A stretch of DNA of 26,154 bases from Sergeia podlipaevii (taxonomy: Eukaryota > Euglenozoa > Kinetoplastea > Trypanosomatida > Trypanosomatidae), in assembly GCA_030849805.1 (NCBI GenBank), contig JASANZ010001943.1, forward strand, positions 1-26,154, given 5' to 3'. A program made the position numbers and the translations under genes. Positions 1-8,282 of this stretch are shown here, piece by piece (positions within the stretch are counted from its first letter, which is position 1; the number at the start of each line of letters is the position of its first letter). Below the pieces are notes generated by a model, which saw nothing but the letters and a program-made list of their open reading frames with translations, ran no database searches and was not told the origin of the DNA.

Positions 1-1
1 C

Positions 2-340
2 ACACGCTCTATCATCAGCCGCATCTGTGGTGTTGACATGACCGACGTGACGGATCTGCACACGGTCAGGGAGGTGTGCTGCCTCGTGCGCAACCGTGCT
101 GCCCAGCAGGGTGCCGTCTTCACTGCCGCCCCTATGCTGAAGACTCACTGCCAGGGTCTTGCCACTGTTGCTGTCGATGGGTCTGTCTATGAGAAGACCC
201 CCGGCTTTGCTCGTTTGTATCAGGAGAACATCAACAGCATCCTTGGCAAGGAGAGCAACGTCAAGGTGGTGCTGCAGAAGGACGGCAGCGGCATTGGTGC
301 TGCTATGATCTGTGCCTTGGTTGCGTCTCGCAAGCAGTAA
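2..340 (+). CDS. Hexokinase, C-terminal part (5' truncated by window edge)
   Basis: This is the last 112 codons of a hexokinase, which phosphorylates glucose to glucose-6-phosphate; in trypanosomatids the enzyme is glycosomal. The reading frame is open from base 2, so the gene runs off the left edge and its N-terminus, where a PTS2 import signal would lie, cannot be seen. The visible part holds the conserved large-domain end: a VAVDGSVY segment (the second phosphate-binding loop of the hexokinase fold), then LYQENIN, and the terminal DGSGIGAAM helix start that lines the nucleotide site. The stop is TAA at 338-340. The protein ends in SRKQ, which is not a canonical PTS1. Codons favour C and G in the third position, as in highly expressed trypanosomatid genes. 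From memory Leishmania carries two tandem hexokinase copies; whether this is the last copy cannot be told here. Confidence 0.93.
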   Translation, partial: TRSIISRICGVDMTDVTDLHTVREVCCLVRNRAAQQGAVFTAAPMLKTHCQGLATVAVDGSVYEKTPGFARLYQENINSILGKESNVKVVLQKDGSGIGAAMICALVASRKQ

Positions 341-1628
341 AAATGTCTAGTGTGTTCGATATTTGGGAAAGAAAAAAAAGAGGGGTGGTGAAGTACAGCA
401 TTTTTTTTTTTTTTTGAAAGGTTGGGAATGTGAAGACAAAAGGGAGGTATTTACATATATGGGATGCATGCGTGTTGTGTGTGCGTGTGTGTGCCGCGTA
501 AGTTGACTGGCACACAGTGTAGTGGTGCTTGTTTAGGCCGCTTTTGTTTTTTGACATTCACTTGCTATTTCTTCTTTCTGCGCTATAACATTACTTTTGT
601 TCCACCTCTTTTCAAAAGAAAAGAAATTTTTACATTTAAAACGCCTTTATGTTTAAAAACAAAAAAGAACTTCCTTTTATTTTGTGCTTTGGCATGTTCT
701 TCTTATTTTCCTTTTTTTTCTTCTTACTTTTTTTTTTTTCACGTCTCGTTTTTCGCATATGCCACATCTGTCAGCTGTGGCCAAATGCGTACATGTGCAC
801 GTGAGCCGTGAGATTGCATTTTCAATAAATGGTTGTGCTGTTGAGTGTATCTCCTTTTTGTTGTTGTTGTTTTTCCACACTTTTTTTTTTATTACATGGA
901 AACAAAACGTATGCAAGCCTAAAGCTGTACTTGAGCAGGTTTGTGTGTATGTGAGAGAGTAAGCAGCTTTGAAATGTGTATGTTTGTATTTCAAAAGTAT
1001 TGCCGTGGCTATTAGTGTTTTTGTTTTTCTCAAAAGATACTGCGTGAAGTGGCTCTTCTTGGTGCTCTATCTTAAAGCGCTGGCGCAACCACTTATCGGT
1101 TTTCTGTTTTGTTCATTCGCAGCTATTGCGAGGTAATTGAAAGTGTGTGTGAGAGAGAGAGAGGTGCGGTTGAGTACAGAGTTGTGCCAGAGGCCCTCTT
1201 TACCTTGGCAGAGGCTTATAAATGGTGCCATCAAAATGAAAAAGAGAAAATAGGAAAGAAAAAGTAGCTACAAATAACATCTTATTTTATTTTTTTATTA
1301 GTACTTCAAAACATATGATAACGCAAACAAAGCGATGAAAAAATGCAGCTCCCTATTCTGTCTACGGTAGTCTTCAGCTATTTGAAAGCGAATATACAGA
1401 TATGCACACAGAATCACACTCATGCACGTGTACTGCTTCTCCACTACGTTACTATCTCTTCTCTATCATTTCCCTTATGTTTCCTTCCTTCTCCGTTATT
1501 GTGATTAACAATCACTTTATGTGAACTTATATACATATTGTATCATAAGAACAGAAGCAGACAAAAAAAAACTTCATTATTGTTATTGTTATTATCATCA
1601 CGTTGTTGTATCGTACTTGTGTATCTCC
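341..1628 (+). other. Intergenic spacer: hexokinase 3' UTR and PPR gene leader
   Basis: This 1.29 kb stretch holds no convincing gene. It is rich in T and A runs (for example a T run near 402-414 and many T-rich stretches at 540-740), with a GT-rich stretch near 475-493 and GA near 1150-1161. The first half is probably the long 3' untranslated region of the hexokinase mRNA; the last 200 bases hold the splice signal of the next gene. The short open frames here are composed of low-complexity Phe/Leu/Lys and look like chance. I looked for a SIDER-type retroposon signature and did not recognise one. Confidence 0.6.
1412..1549 (+). promoter_or_regulatory. Predicted trans-splice acceptor region for the PPR gene
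   Basis: Bases 1412-1547 contain no AG dinucleotide, and 1434-1499 are strongly pyrimidine-rich. The first AG is at 1548-1549. The next ATG downstream is the chosen PPR start at 1629, with no other ATG between. This is the usual layout for spliced-leader addition. Other AGs follow at about 1553 and 1558, so the exact site may vary. Confidence 0.55.
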
Positions 1629-3794
1629 ATGAGGCTCCTTAGTCGCATCACTACTGGTGCAGCGGCAGCGTTGACTGCATCGTGGTCCTGCACCTCATCA
1701 GTGAAGAGGAAGAGTATTAATGTAGAAGGGATAGGTAGTCATCTCGTGTTGAATGCCGGATTTCAATGCCGCATGTATGCCTCATCCCCCCCGTTATCAG
1801 GCGGTGCGCATCATTCATTAGACACCAACGCACAGGCAAGCCAGCAGTCCCCTCAAGCCACTATCCAAACGCTTCTAGAGTCAAGGGACTTGGCTGGAGC
1901 AGTGCGCGTGTATGAGACCTCATTCAACCCCTCAGCACAAACACTAGTAGAGTTCTGCGGAGGAAATGTCGGCGAGGTGAGGGACCTTGTCATGATGTTG
2001 ATGCGTGCCTACACCGCTCTAGGGCGTATGCAAGAGGTACGGAAAGTGTTTGTGGTGGCACTGCGCGACATGGCAGCTCAGAGAATCAACCACTCGCCAG
2101 CGGATTACCGCGGAATGAAATTTGTATGCGCGCCATCCGCTGCCTCTTCAGCAGCCCTTGCAACACCATCCCCACTCATGTTAGATAACCAGCTTCTCAG
2201 CACCGTCGCACCACTGGCGCGCAGCTCAAATGTGGATACAAGGGTGTCAGTTGATCAGAGCCCCATCACGTGGGAGAGGCCCTCCACTCTCACTGCGGCA
2301 GTCTTTAATACGTATCTTGAGGCCCTCACACGGCGCAAAAATTTTGATAAAGAGGAGGTAATTTTTGTTATCAACGAGATGGCGTCTCGCGGGGTGCCAG
2401 CCGACGCCCTCACGTACCATCTGTTGATGGAAGTGCACATCCGTGCCGGCAAGGACCCTCAGCCGCTGTGGAATGAAATGATTAGAGAGAAGGGACTGAG
2501 GCCTCTTCCTGTTACTGTGCAGACGCTATTGTTGCGGGTGGTGCCCAGCAGCAAGGACTGTGTGTTTGTGGTAGATGTTACACGCGAGGCGCTGCTGTGT
2601 GGATCAACCGTACTTGACAAAAGAACGATAGCGGAACTCATTGAGCGGTGGCTTGGCGACGGCAGTACATCAGCGGGATCGACGCAGAGTAGGGGCAACT
2701 CGTCCTCGCCCTCTGTCTCTTCCTCAGATGGTGGGGGTGCGATAGGATACAACAGCTCCACAAGCCATTATCCACCCGAATACGTTTTGTGGCTCATGCT
2801 TGAGCTAGAGGTTCGATGCGTCCTTGACAAGAGCTCCTTCACGCACTACATGCAACCTAAACATATGTCCCAGTTGCTGCTTCGCTGCGCCAAGTGCGCT
2901 GACGCTCGCACAGCGGAGAAGGCACTCGCGCTCATGGAGCGACACATGCTGGCAAAAACCGCTGATGTGCTGGCGCTCGTAGTGTGGTGTCAAGCACAGG
3001 CACTTGAAATAGAGAAGGCTCTCGATCTTGTGGAGCACATGGCGCACCGAGGAATGCTAGAGCTGACAGATCCTTTCCGCAAGTTCACGATTGAATCTCT
3101 GAGGTACGTCATGGATAGGCACTTCTTGGTGGCTCTCGCAGATGCACTCAGCTCAGTCAATCTCATCGAGCGTGCTTTGGCGCATCTTGCGGATCGCAAG
3201 CGTCGCTCTCACACTGTCACAGTCCACACTCTCGACCTGGTAGTGCTCGCAGCCGGCAAGGTAGGCGAGGAGCGCCGTGCGCTGCGGCTTGTGTCCTCCT
3301 ACGAGTCCGTCTGGGGGGTGCGGCCTGCCACCAATACGCTGAACTGCCTCTTGGCGGGTAGCTCCGTCTTGCGTGGGACAGCGCTGCATAGGACAATATA
3401 CGACACCATGACACGCGGTGGTGTGGAGCCGAATTCACTCACGTTTCGCACTCTGATACGCCAGGCGGTGCTATCCGATAACGTGGACGAGGCAGTGTTC
3501 TACCTGAAGGAAGTCTCCAAGTATCCTGGCTTACGGATTGAGGTGGAGATGGTGCTTCCTATTGTTGAACGTGCTGCACTCGCCGGAGACGCCGACACAG
3601 TCAATCGCATTAGCCAGTTCTCTCTTGACTGTGACGTTGGCATCGATAAAGCGGTGATGCATGCTGCGATGAAGAGGCTTGCTGAGGCAGGGCAAAACGT
3701 GGATGTGCTCAAGGGACACCTGCCTCTTCATGAAGCACTGAGGTCGCGCTCCAAGGTGGGCAGGCAACGACCGCGTAGCGAGGTTTCTTTGTAA
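1629..3794 (+). CDS. Mitochondrial pentatricopeptide repeat (PPR) protein
   Basis: The gene encodes 721 residues. PPR proteins are helical-hairpin arrays that bind organellar RNA; trypanosomatids use many in mitochondrial ribosomes and in RNA processing and stability. The N-terminus (MRLLSRITTGAAAALT) is basic, hydroxylated and alanine-rich, like a mitochondrial presequence. PPR-like helical pairs are visible at about residues 223-295 (the pattern of a FNTYLEAL helix, an INEMASRGV turn, then an ADALTYHLLM helix) and again at about 530-655 (VRPATNTLNCLL, VEPNSLTFRTLI). Between them is a serine/glycine linker near residues 350-375. The open frame continues upstream to a GTG at 1521, but that lies before the predicted splice AG, so the first ATG at 1629 is preferred. 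I cannot assign the RNA target, nor say whether it is a mitoribosome subunit. Confidence 0.8.
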   Translation: MRLLSRITTGAAAALTASWSCTSSVKRKSINVEGIGSHLVLNAGFQCRMYASSPPLSGGAHHSLDTNAQASQQSPQATIQTLLESRDLAGAVRVYETSFNPSAQTLVEFCGGNVGEVRDLVMMLMRAYTALGRMQEVRKVFVVALRDMAAQRINHSPADYRGMKFVCAPSAASSAALATPSPLMLDNQLLSTVAPLARSSNVDTRVSVDQSPITWERPSTLTAAVFNTYLEALTRRKNFDKEEVIFVINEMASRGVPADALTYHLLMEVHIRAGKDPQPLWNEMIREKGLRPLPVTVQTLLLRVVPSSKDCVFVVDVTREALLCGSTVLDKRTIAELIERWLGDGSTSAGSTQSRGNSSSPSVSSSDGGGAIGYNSSTSHYPPEYVLWLMLELEVRCVLDKSSFTHYMQPKHMSQLLLRCAKCADARTAEKALALMERHMLAKTADVLALVVWCQAQALEIEKALDLVEHMAHRGMLELTDPFRKFTIESLRYVMDRHFLVALADALSSVNLIERALAHLADRKRRSHTVTVHTLDLVVLAAGKVGEERRALRLVSSYESVWGVRPATNTLNCLLAGSSVLRGTALHRTIYDTMTRGGVEPNSLTFRTLIRQAVLSDNVDEAVFYLKEVSKYPGLRIEVEMVLPIVERAALAGDADTVNRISQFSLDCDVGIDKAVMHAAMKRLAEAGQNVDVLKGHLPLHEALRSRSKVGRQRPRSEVSL

Positions 3795-4214
3795 CTTCTT
3801 TTTTTTTTTTTTTACAACGAAGTGGCGGCGGATACGATGCATGGCAGCAGTGATGCGTTGTGCTATCTTCTCTTTTTATTTACGTTTTTGTTCACATATT
3901 TATTTTGTAAAAGAGAATGGAGTAACACATAATAGTATACTTCAGTATTGCGAAACACTACTAGAAAACCACCTTTTTCCCTATGAATTGGAGATGGTGT
4001 TCTCTAGCTGCGCTCTCTGTATTCGTTTTCTCTTCCTTTAGACTGCCATTTTTTTTTTGTTTCAACTAAACGTTTTGCTTCTTCTCTTATCCTTCCACTA
4101 TCTCTTTGTGTTGGTATTGATGCGCTGGTGGATTACTTACCTCTTTTTCTTATTTCGGCGATTTGCATTAGTGCTTTCTCTGTACACTCACGAAAATACT
4201 TTGGAGAAAGGCAA

Positions 4215-4233
4215 ATATATATATATATATATA
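4215..4233. repeat. (AT)n microsatellite
   Basis: An alternating A/T run of about 19 bases in the spacer before the kinase gene, followed some 55 bases later by a GT run at 4287-4303. Confidence 0.9.
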
Positions 4234-4286
4234 GTGCGAGGGCAGTCACGTACGCATATAAAGGTCTGGTGTGTGATCCGGAGTGT

Positions 4287-4303
4287 TGTGTGTGTGTGTG
4301 TGT
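4287..4303. repeat. (TG)n microsatellite
   Basis: A TG dinucleotide run of about 17 bases in the same spacer. Confidence 0.9.
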
Positions 4304-4442
4304 ACACGCGGTGATTGCGTGAAGCAAAAATATACATATATAAACAAGGAACCATCGACTGCATCACTACATATCTTTTTTTTTTTTAAAGTGTCGTCAC
4401 CGTCAATTTTTATTTGACGTCAAGGGATACCTCTTGCGTGAG

Positions 4443-4586
4443 TCATACGCGCTCAACTTAACCTTGTCTCATTCCTTCATCTATTACTTCGCACATACAC
4501 ACACACATATATATATATATATATCCGTGTAACTGACGCGGCCCGGTGTATCTCTATTTATTTATTTATTTATTTATTTAAAAAAG
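4443..4586 (+). promoter_or_regulatory. Predicted trans-splice acceptor region for the kinase gene, with (TTTA)n tract
   Basis: No AG dinucleotide occurs from 4443 to 4584. The stretch ends in a TTTA tetranucleotide array at about 4557-4580 and then an A/G run with the AG at 4585-4586. The kinase ATG follows only six bases later, at 4593. If this AG is used, the gene-encoded part of the 5' UTR is six bases plus the spliced leader. The alternative acceptor is the AG at 4441-4442, which would leave a leader of about 150 bases without an upstream ATG. Confidence 0.5.
4497..4524. repeat. Compound (AC)n-(AT)n microsatellite
   Basis: An AC run passes directly into an AT run, about 70 bases upstream of the kinase start and inside the AG-free stretch of its splice region. 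Confidence 0.9.
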
Positions 4587-4592
4587 GGACAC

Positions 4593-7500
4593 ATGAAGGA
4601 CGCTGGTGGCATCATCAAGGGTCGGTACTCCAGCTACCGGCTCCAGGAAGCTATTGGCAAGGGTGGCAATGCGGTCGTGTACCGTGCGGTAGACATTACC
4701 ACAAATTCTCTCGTGGCGGTGAAAAGGATGACTGCGAGCAGCTCTAGTACACTTCAGCAGTGGCGAGCCGAGGTGGAGACGCTCATGGCGCTCAAGGGCG
4801 ATGACGCACGATTCGTCATTCGCTATCTTGACCACATGCAGAGCGACAAATCTATTGCGATTGTAGAAGAGTACGCACCTGGCGGCTCTCTTGTTAAGTT
4901 GCTGGGCGATCGCCACCATGGGCTTTCAGAACGCGATGTGGCTTTTTATATGTATCAGGTCACTCTTGGCCTCATTTACATTCACAGTCACCATATCGTT
5001 CATAGAGACCTCAAAGGTGCAAACGTGCTTTTATGTGACAACAGCCATGTCAAACTGTCGGACTTTGGACTGGCAGCGCCGTGCCCCGTCAGGGAGGCAG
5101 ACGTGGACGCCGAGCAGGACGGCATGAGGGGAAGTGGGCACCACCACGATAGCAGAGGCAATGGACACGGCGGTAGTGGCGCCGATGAAGGGCAGGAGGC
5201 CGAAGGTTTGCTAGGCTCTGTCTACTGGATGGCTCCGGAAACCGCCCGTGGTGAACTGCAAACTGCGAGTAGCGACATATGGTCTCTGGGGTGTCTCGCA
5301 GTGGAGCTGCTCACAGGGCAGCCACCGTTCTATGAGCGAAGTCCCATCAACGCATTGTATCACATTGCGGACAGCAGCGATGTACCGCTACCAGATGCGA
5401 TGGTGTATCCAATGTCTGAGGGCTGCCTGGACTTTCTCACAGCGTGTCTCAGTCGCGATCCTGCAGCACGACCAACTGCCCAGCAGCTCATTACACGCAA
5501 GTGGTTTCGCGATTTCCGCGTGCTGGAGCACTTTGCAGGCAGTTTAGTGCTACCCAGCAGTTCCATCGTCAATGGCAATAATGCCAACAGCAACGGCGCC
5601 GCTAGTGGTGGCATGGCGAGCCCTGAGGCGACGACCCCGAGAGGCCCGAGTATGTCGACAGCTACGATTGCGGACGCACTAGGCAAGAGCCCTAGATCGA
5701 GGAGTGTCCTTATCCCCCCCTCCGCTTCAGTCTCACCACCTAGCGGGGGTGGTAATGGCGGTGGTGGCGGCGGCAGCATCACCTCGTCGCCAGATGCTGG
5801 CGCGGCCTCCTCGGCACCCAATTTCTCTGATGACATCGACTCATGGGTGAGCGACTATTTGTTTAGATACACAGAGAAACAGCGGGGAGCGTGGCTGAAA
5901 GACGGCAACTTGCAACGCGCAGTGCAAGCGCTCAGTGTCATCACCCCCACCGCGTCGTATAACGTCATGCGTAATTTTTCGTTCTTTGCCCAGAGACAGC
6001 GGTCGCGCTGCTGGGAAACTGGCGGCGAGGGGAGCCTCTTCTTGGCCGAACTTGGCCGCACTGACCTCTGGGGTTACGAAGATCTCAAGTCCCGCTGCGA
6101 GCTCCAGTATATGGCTTCTATATTTCACAGCTGTTGTGATGGTCAGGACCCGCACGTGCCTCAGTACGCTCCGTCTCATCCCGGAGTGCTGCGCATGCTC
6201 ATTGGTAATGAAAGCATTGGTGTGTCCAGGGCTGGGGAGTACGCAACAGAATGCGTTAACGCACTCGCCAGGCTGCTTCTCAATCCCGCCCCTGGTAGTG
6301 GCGGTGGTACTGGGGAGGACGCAGCTCTGTACAGCAGTAGTAGTCCTGAGCGTGTAGTGACCCCCGGTGGAGCTGAGAGCGTCAGAGACACCGCCGCGGC
6401 GGCTGCGTGGCGACGGGCGGCGCGGGAACGGTTTGTGAAAGACGGTGGCTTCTTGACGGTTCGTGGGGTGCTAGAAGATGTGTGTAAGAAGGCTTTTTTG
6501 GCGTCCTGTGTGCCGGCGCTGGGCTGGGCTACTTTGGACAAACTGTTTCACATACTACACGTTGTCGCCACTGCCACGCACAAGGAAGGATGGCTCTACG
6601 GTCCAGTGTGGAGAGACGACGTGGCTGTGGCTGGCGCTCCTGCTGCTGCTGCTGCAACCGGTGGAGCTGGTAGTAGTGCAGCTGCCGGAGGGAATGTCAG
6701 CAGTAGTGGCGCAGTGACGGGAGTGGGGGATGGTGCTGGAGGTTCATCTGCCGGTGGCTTAGCAAGTGCTGGAGCTGGAGCTGGAGCAACAGCAGCAGCG
6801 GGACTGCCAAGCGGCATCAGTAGTGGCGCTAGCCCCTCATCGGATGGCCGCCCCTCCATTGGAGCAATTATGAGTCCTCGCATTGCCGGCAGCAGCGGTG
6901 AGGATGGTGCACTGGACGAGATCGCTGTAAAAGCCTCTGGTGTTGCGGCGGTTCCGACAGAGACGTGGTTTCTGGCGCTCCAGGAGGTGTGTCGCAACCT
7001 CTGCCCACACGCTGTGCCGCCATTTGCCCAACTCGTAAGCTTGTGCTTGCAAGCGCGACCCGCACCGCAGTACCTGATCGCAGCCCCAGTCAGCATCACG
7101 GGAACTCTTCTCCTTGTGCTGACGTCAGGGCCTGCGCTATGCTGCGTGCCGCCTGAGGAGCAGATCAAGCTCATTAAGTTGTTGCCACCCTTACAGAAGG
7201 TCTCTCCCCGCGCCGCACAATGCATGGCGGATGGGCGGGGCTCTGTGGAACTGCTTGCGTACATGCTGCGCCAGCAGGCTTCTCAACTGCAAGGAGTACG
7301 TGGCGGCGGTGGTGGTGGTGGTACTGGTACTTACCCCTTGGGCACACCAAGTGTAGATCTCGTTATGGCCACGGAAGGGTTAAGTGCCGCCTTGACATCG
7401 CTACTGTCGCTACTGTGCGAGGACAGCAGAATGGTCGCCGCCGCTGCGACGTGCGAAGTCTTTGTGGAGACGGTCCTGCGCGTGGTGTATGATGAGTGCA

Positions 7501-7748
7501 CAATGGCGATTGGGGCGGGTGTGGAGTCAGGGCAGCCACTGCCCCCGCTGCTCATGCCCTCATTGAAACTGCTGGATGCGGTGATGGCCGCCCCGCAGCA
7601 ACTGCAGCTGCCGATCGAGTCAACGACCCCACACGAAGGGCTGGTGTTACGGCAGGGCGTGGGAGAGCTGCTGATGCACCTTGCGCATAGTGTGAACCGT
7701 CCCGTGGACTTGATGAAGTTGTCGCGCAAGTTAACCAATAGCGGTTGA
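4593..7748 (+). CDS. STE/MAP3K-type (CDC7/CDC15-like) serine/threonine protein kinase
   Basis: The product has 1051 residues. An N-terminal kinase domain spans about residues 15-307: glycine loop GKGGNAVVY (22-30), catalytic VAVK Lys44, HRDLKGAN with Asp139, DFG Asp157, and WMAPE ending at Glu216. The HRDLKGAN and YWMAPE wording is typical of STE11/Cdc15/MAP3K-epsilon kinases. All catalytic residues are present, so it should be active. Between DFG and APE there are about 60 residues, including a Gly/His/Asp-rich insert at about 166-205, well above the usual 20-35. The C-terminal 700 residues alternate conserved helical blocks, which look armadillo-like as in MAP3K-epsilon, with Gly/Ser/Ala-rich linkers (about 395-410 and 680-755). 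In fungi such kinases act in septation and mitotic exit; a role here in cytokinesis or morphogenesis is inference. The ATG at 4593 is the first after the splice AG. Confidence 0.88.
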   Translation: MKDAGGIIKGRYSSYRLQEAIGKGGNAVVYRAVDITTNSLVAVKRMTASSSSTLQQWRAEVETLMALKGDDARFVIRYLDHMQSDKSIAIVEEYAPGGSLVKLLGDRHHGLSERDVAFYMYQVTLGLIYIHSHHIVHRDLKGANVLLCDNSHVKLSDFGLAAPCPVREADVDAEQDGMRGSGHHHDSRGNGHGGSGADEGQEAEGLLGSVYWMAPETARGELQTASSDIWSLGCLAVELLTGQPPFYERSPINALYHIADSSDVPLPDAMVYPMSEGCLDFLTACLSRDPAARPTAQQLITRKWFRDFRVLEHFAGSLVLPSSSIVNGNNANSNGAASGGMASPEATTPRGPSMSTATIADALGKSPRSRSVLIPPSASVSPPSGGGNGGGGGGSITSSPDAGAASSAPNFSDDIDSWVSDYLFRYTEKQRGAWLKDGNLQRAVQALSVITPTASYNVMRNFSFFAQRQRSRCWETGGEGSLFLAELGRTDLWGYEDLKSRCELQYMASIFHSCCDGQDPHVPQYAPSHPGVLRMLIGNESIGVSRAGEYATECVNALARLLLNPAPGSGGGTGEDAALYSSSSPERVVTPGGAESVRDTAAAAAWRRAARERFVKDGGFLTVRGVLEDVCKKAFLASCVPALGWATLDKLFHILHVVATATHKEGWLYGPVWRDDVAVAGAPAAAAATGGAGSSAAAGGNVSSSGAVTGVGDGAGGSSAGGLASAGAGAGATAAAGLPSGISSGASPSSDGRPSIGAIMSPRIAGSSGEDGALDEIAVKASGVAAVPTETWFLALQEVCRNLCPHAVPPFAQLVSLCLQARPAPQYLIAAPVSITGTLLLVLTSGPALCCVPPEEQIKLIKLLPPLQKVSPRAAQCMADGRGSVELLAYMLRQQASQLQGVRGGGGGGGTGTYPLGTPSVDLVMATEGLSAALTSLLSLLCEDSRMVAAAATCEVFVETVLRVVYDECTMAIGAGVESGQPLPPLLMPSLKLLDAVMAAPQQLQLPIESTTPHEGLVLRQGVGELLMHLAHSVNRPVDLMKLSRKLTNSG

Positions 7749-8282
7749 AGTAAAGAATAGGAGAAAATGTAAGCGTGTATGTGGCTGTATGGGCACTGTA
7801 TTTTTTTTTTCTGTATTGCGTATTAGATTGTTTTTTTATTCCTATTATTGTTTTGTTGTGTTGCCAAAAGAAAGAAAACAAAAAGATAATGAAGAACTGA
7901 AATGTGAGAGAACTGTCGAAGGCAATGATGTGAAAGAATGCCCCACAAACGGTTTAGTGTGCACTTCCTAATTTTTTTCTTCTTTGTCTCTTTTGAGACT
8001 ATTGGATTATTGTTGATCGCCACTCTATTTTGTGAACATTTCGCTTTATTGTTTCTCTATCTCCTCTTGCATATTTATTAGTTTTGTGAGCACGTTGCTA
8101 AAGAGGAAAGTGCTAGTGACATACCACTGCGTCACCTAAGCATATAAACATTTAGCACTTTTGCTTATTTATTTTATTTGTCTATATAGTTTAGCATTCA
8201 CAAACAAAGAAGGACTTTGTTATCGTTTTCTTTCTTTTGCCTCTTTAAAAAAAAAAATCCAAAGACAGATTAATTATCTATC
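7749..8282 (+). other. Intergenic spacer with predicted splice acceptor
   Basis: This 0.53 kb AT-rich spacer shows no gene. Near its end a pyrimidine-rich tract at about 8216-8246 is followed by an A run and AGs at 8263-8264 and 8267-8268, the likely trans-splice acceptors for the next gene. They leave a leader of roughly 14-18 bases. Confidence 0.5.

Larger units (their letters stand above)
3795..4592 (+). other. Intergenic spacer with AT, GT, AC/AT and TTTA microsatellites
   Basis: This 0.8 kb spacer holds no credible gene. The small open frames at 3841-4041, 4057-4314 and 4128-4322 are made of hydrophobic low-complexity translation of T-rich DNA. It carries several simple repeats listed separately and ends directly at the kinase start codon. 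Confidence 0.6.

Noticed and set aside
341..1430. Possible retroposon (SIDER-type) in the long 3' UTR
   Set aside because: I could not recognise a conserved signature block or a target-site duplication; the stretch looks like simple T/A-rich UTR. A profile search could overturn this.
1521..1628. Upstream extension of the PPR gene
   Set aside because: It begins with GTG and lies before the predicted splice AG at 1548-1549; the extra residues are encoded by AT-rich spacer.
3841..4322. Small + strand open frames in the PPR-kinase spacer
   Set aside because: They translate T-rich and AT/GT repeat DNA into hydrophobic low-complexity peptides and lack their own splice signal.
6596..7264. Open frame of 222 codons on the - strand inside the kinase gene
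   Set aside because: It mirrors the Gly/Ala/Ser low-complexity linker of the kinase and is Ala/Pro-rich with no domain features.
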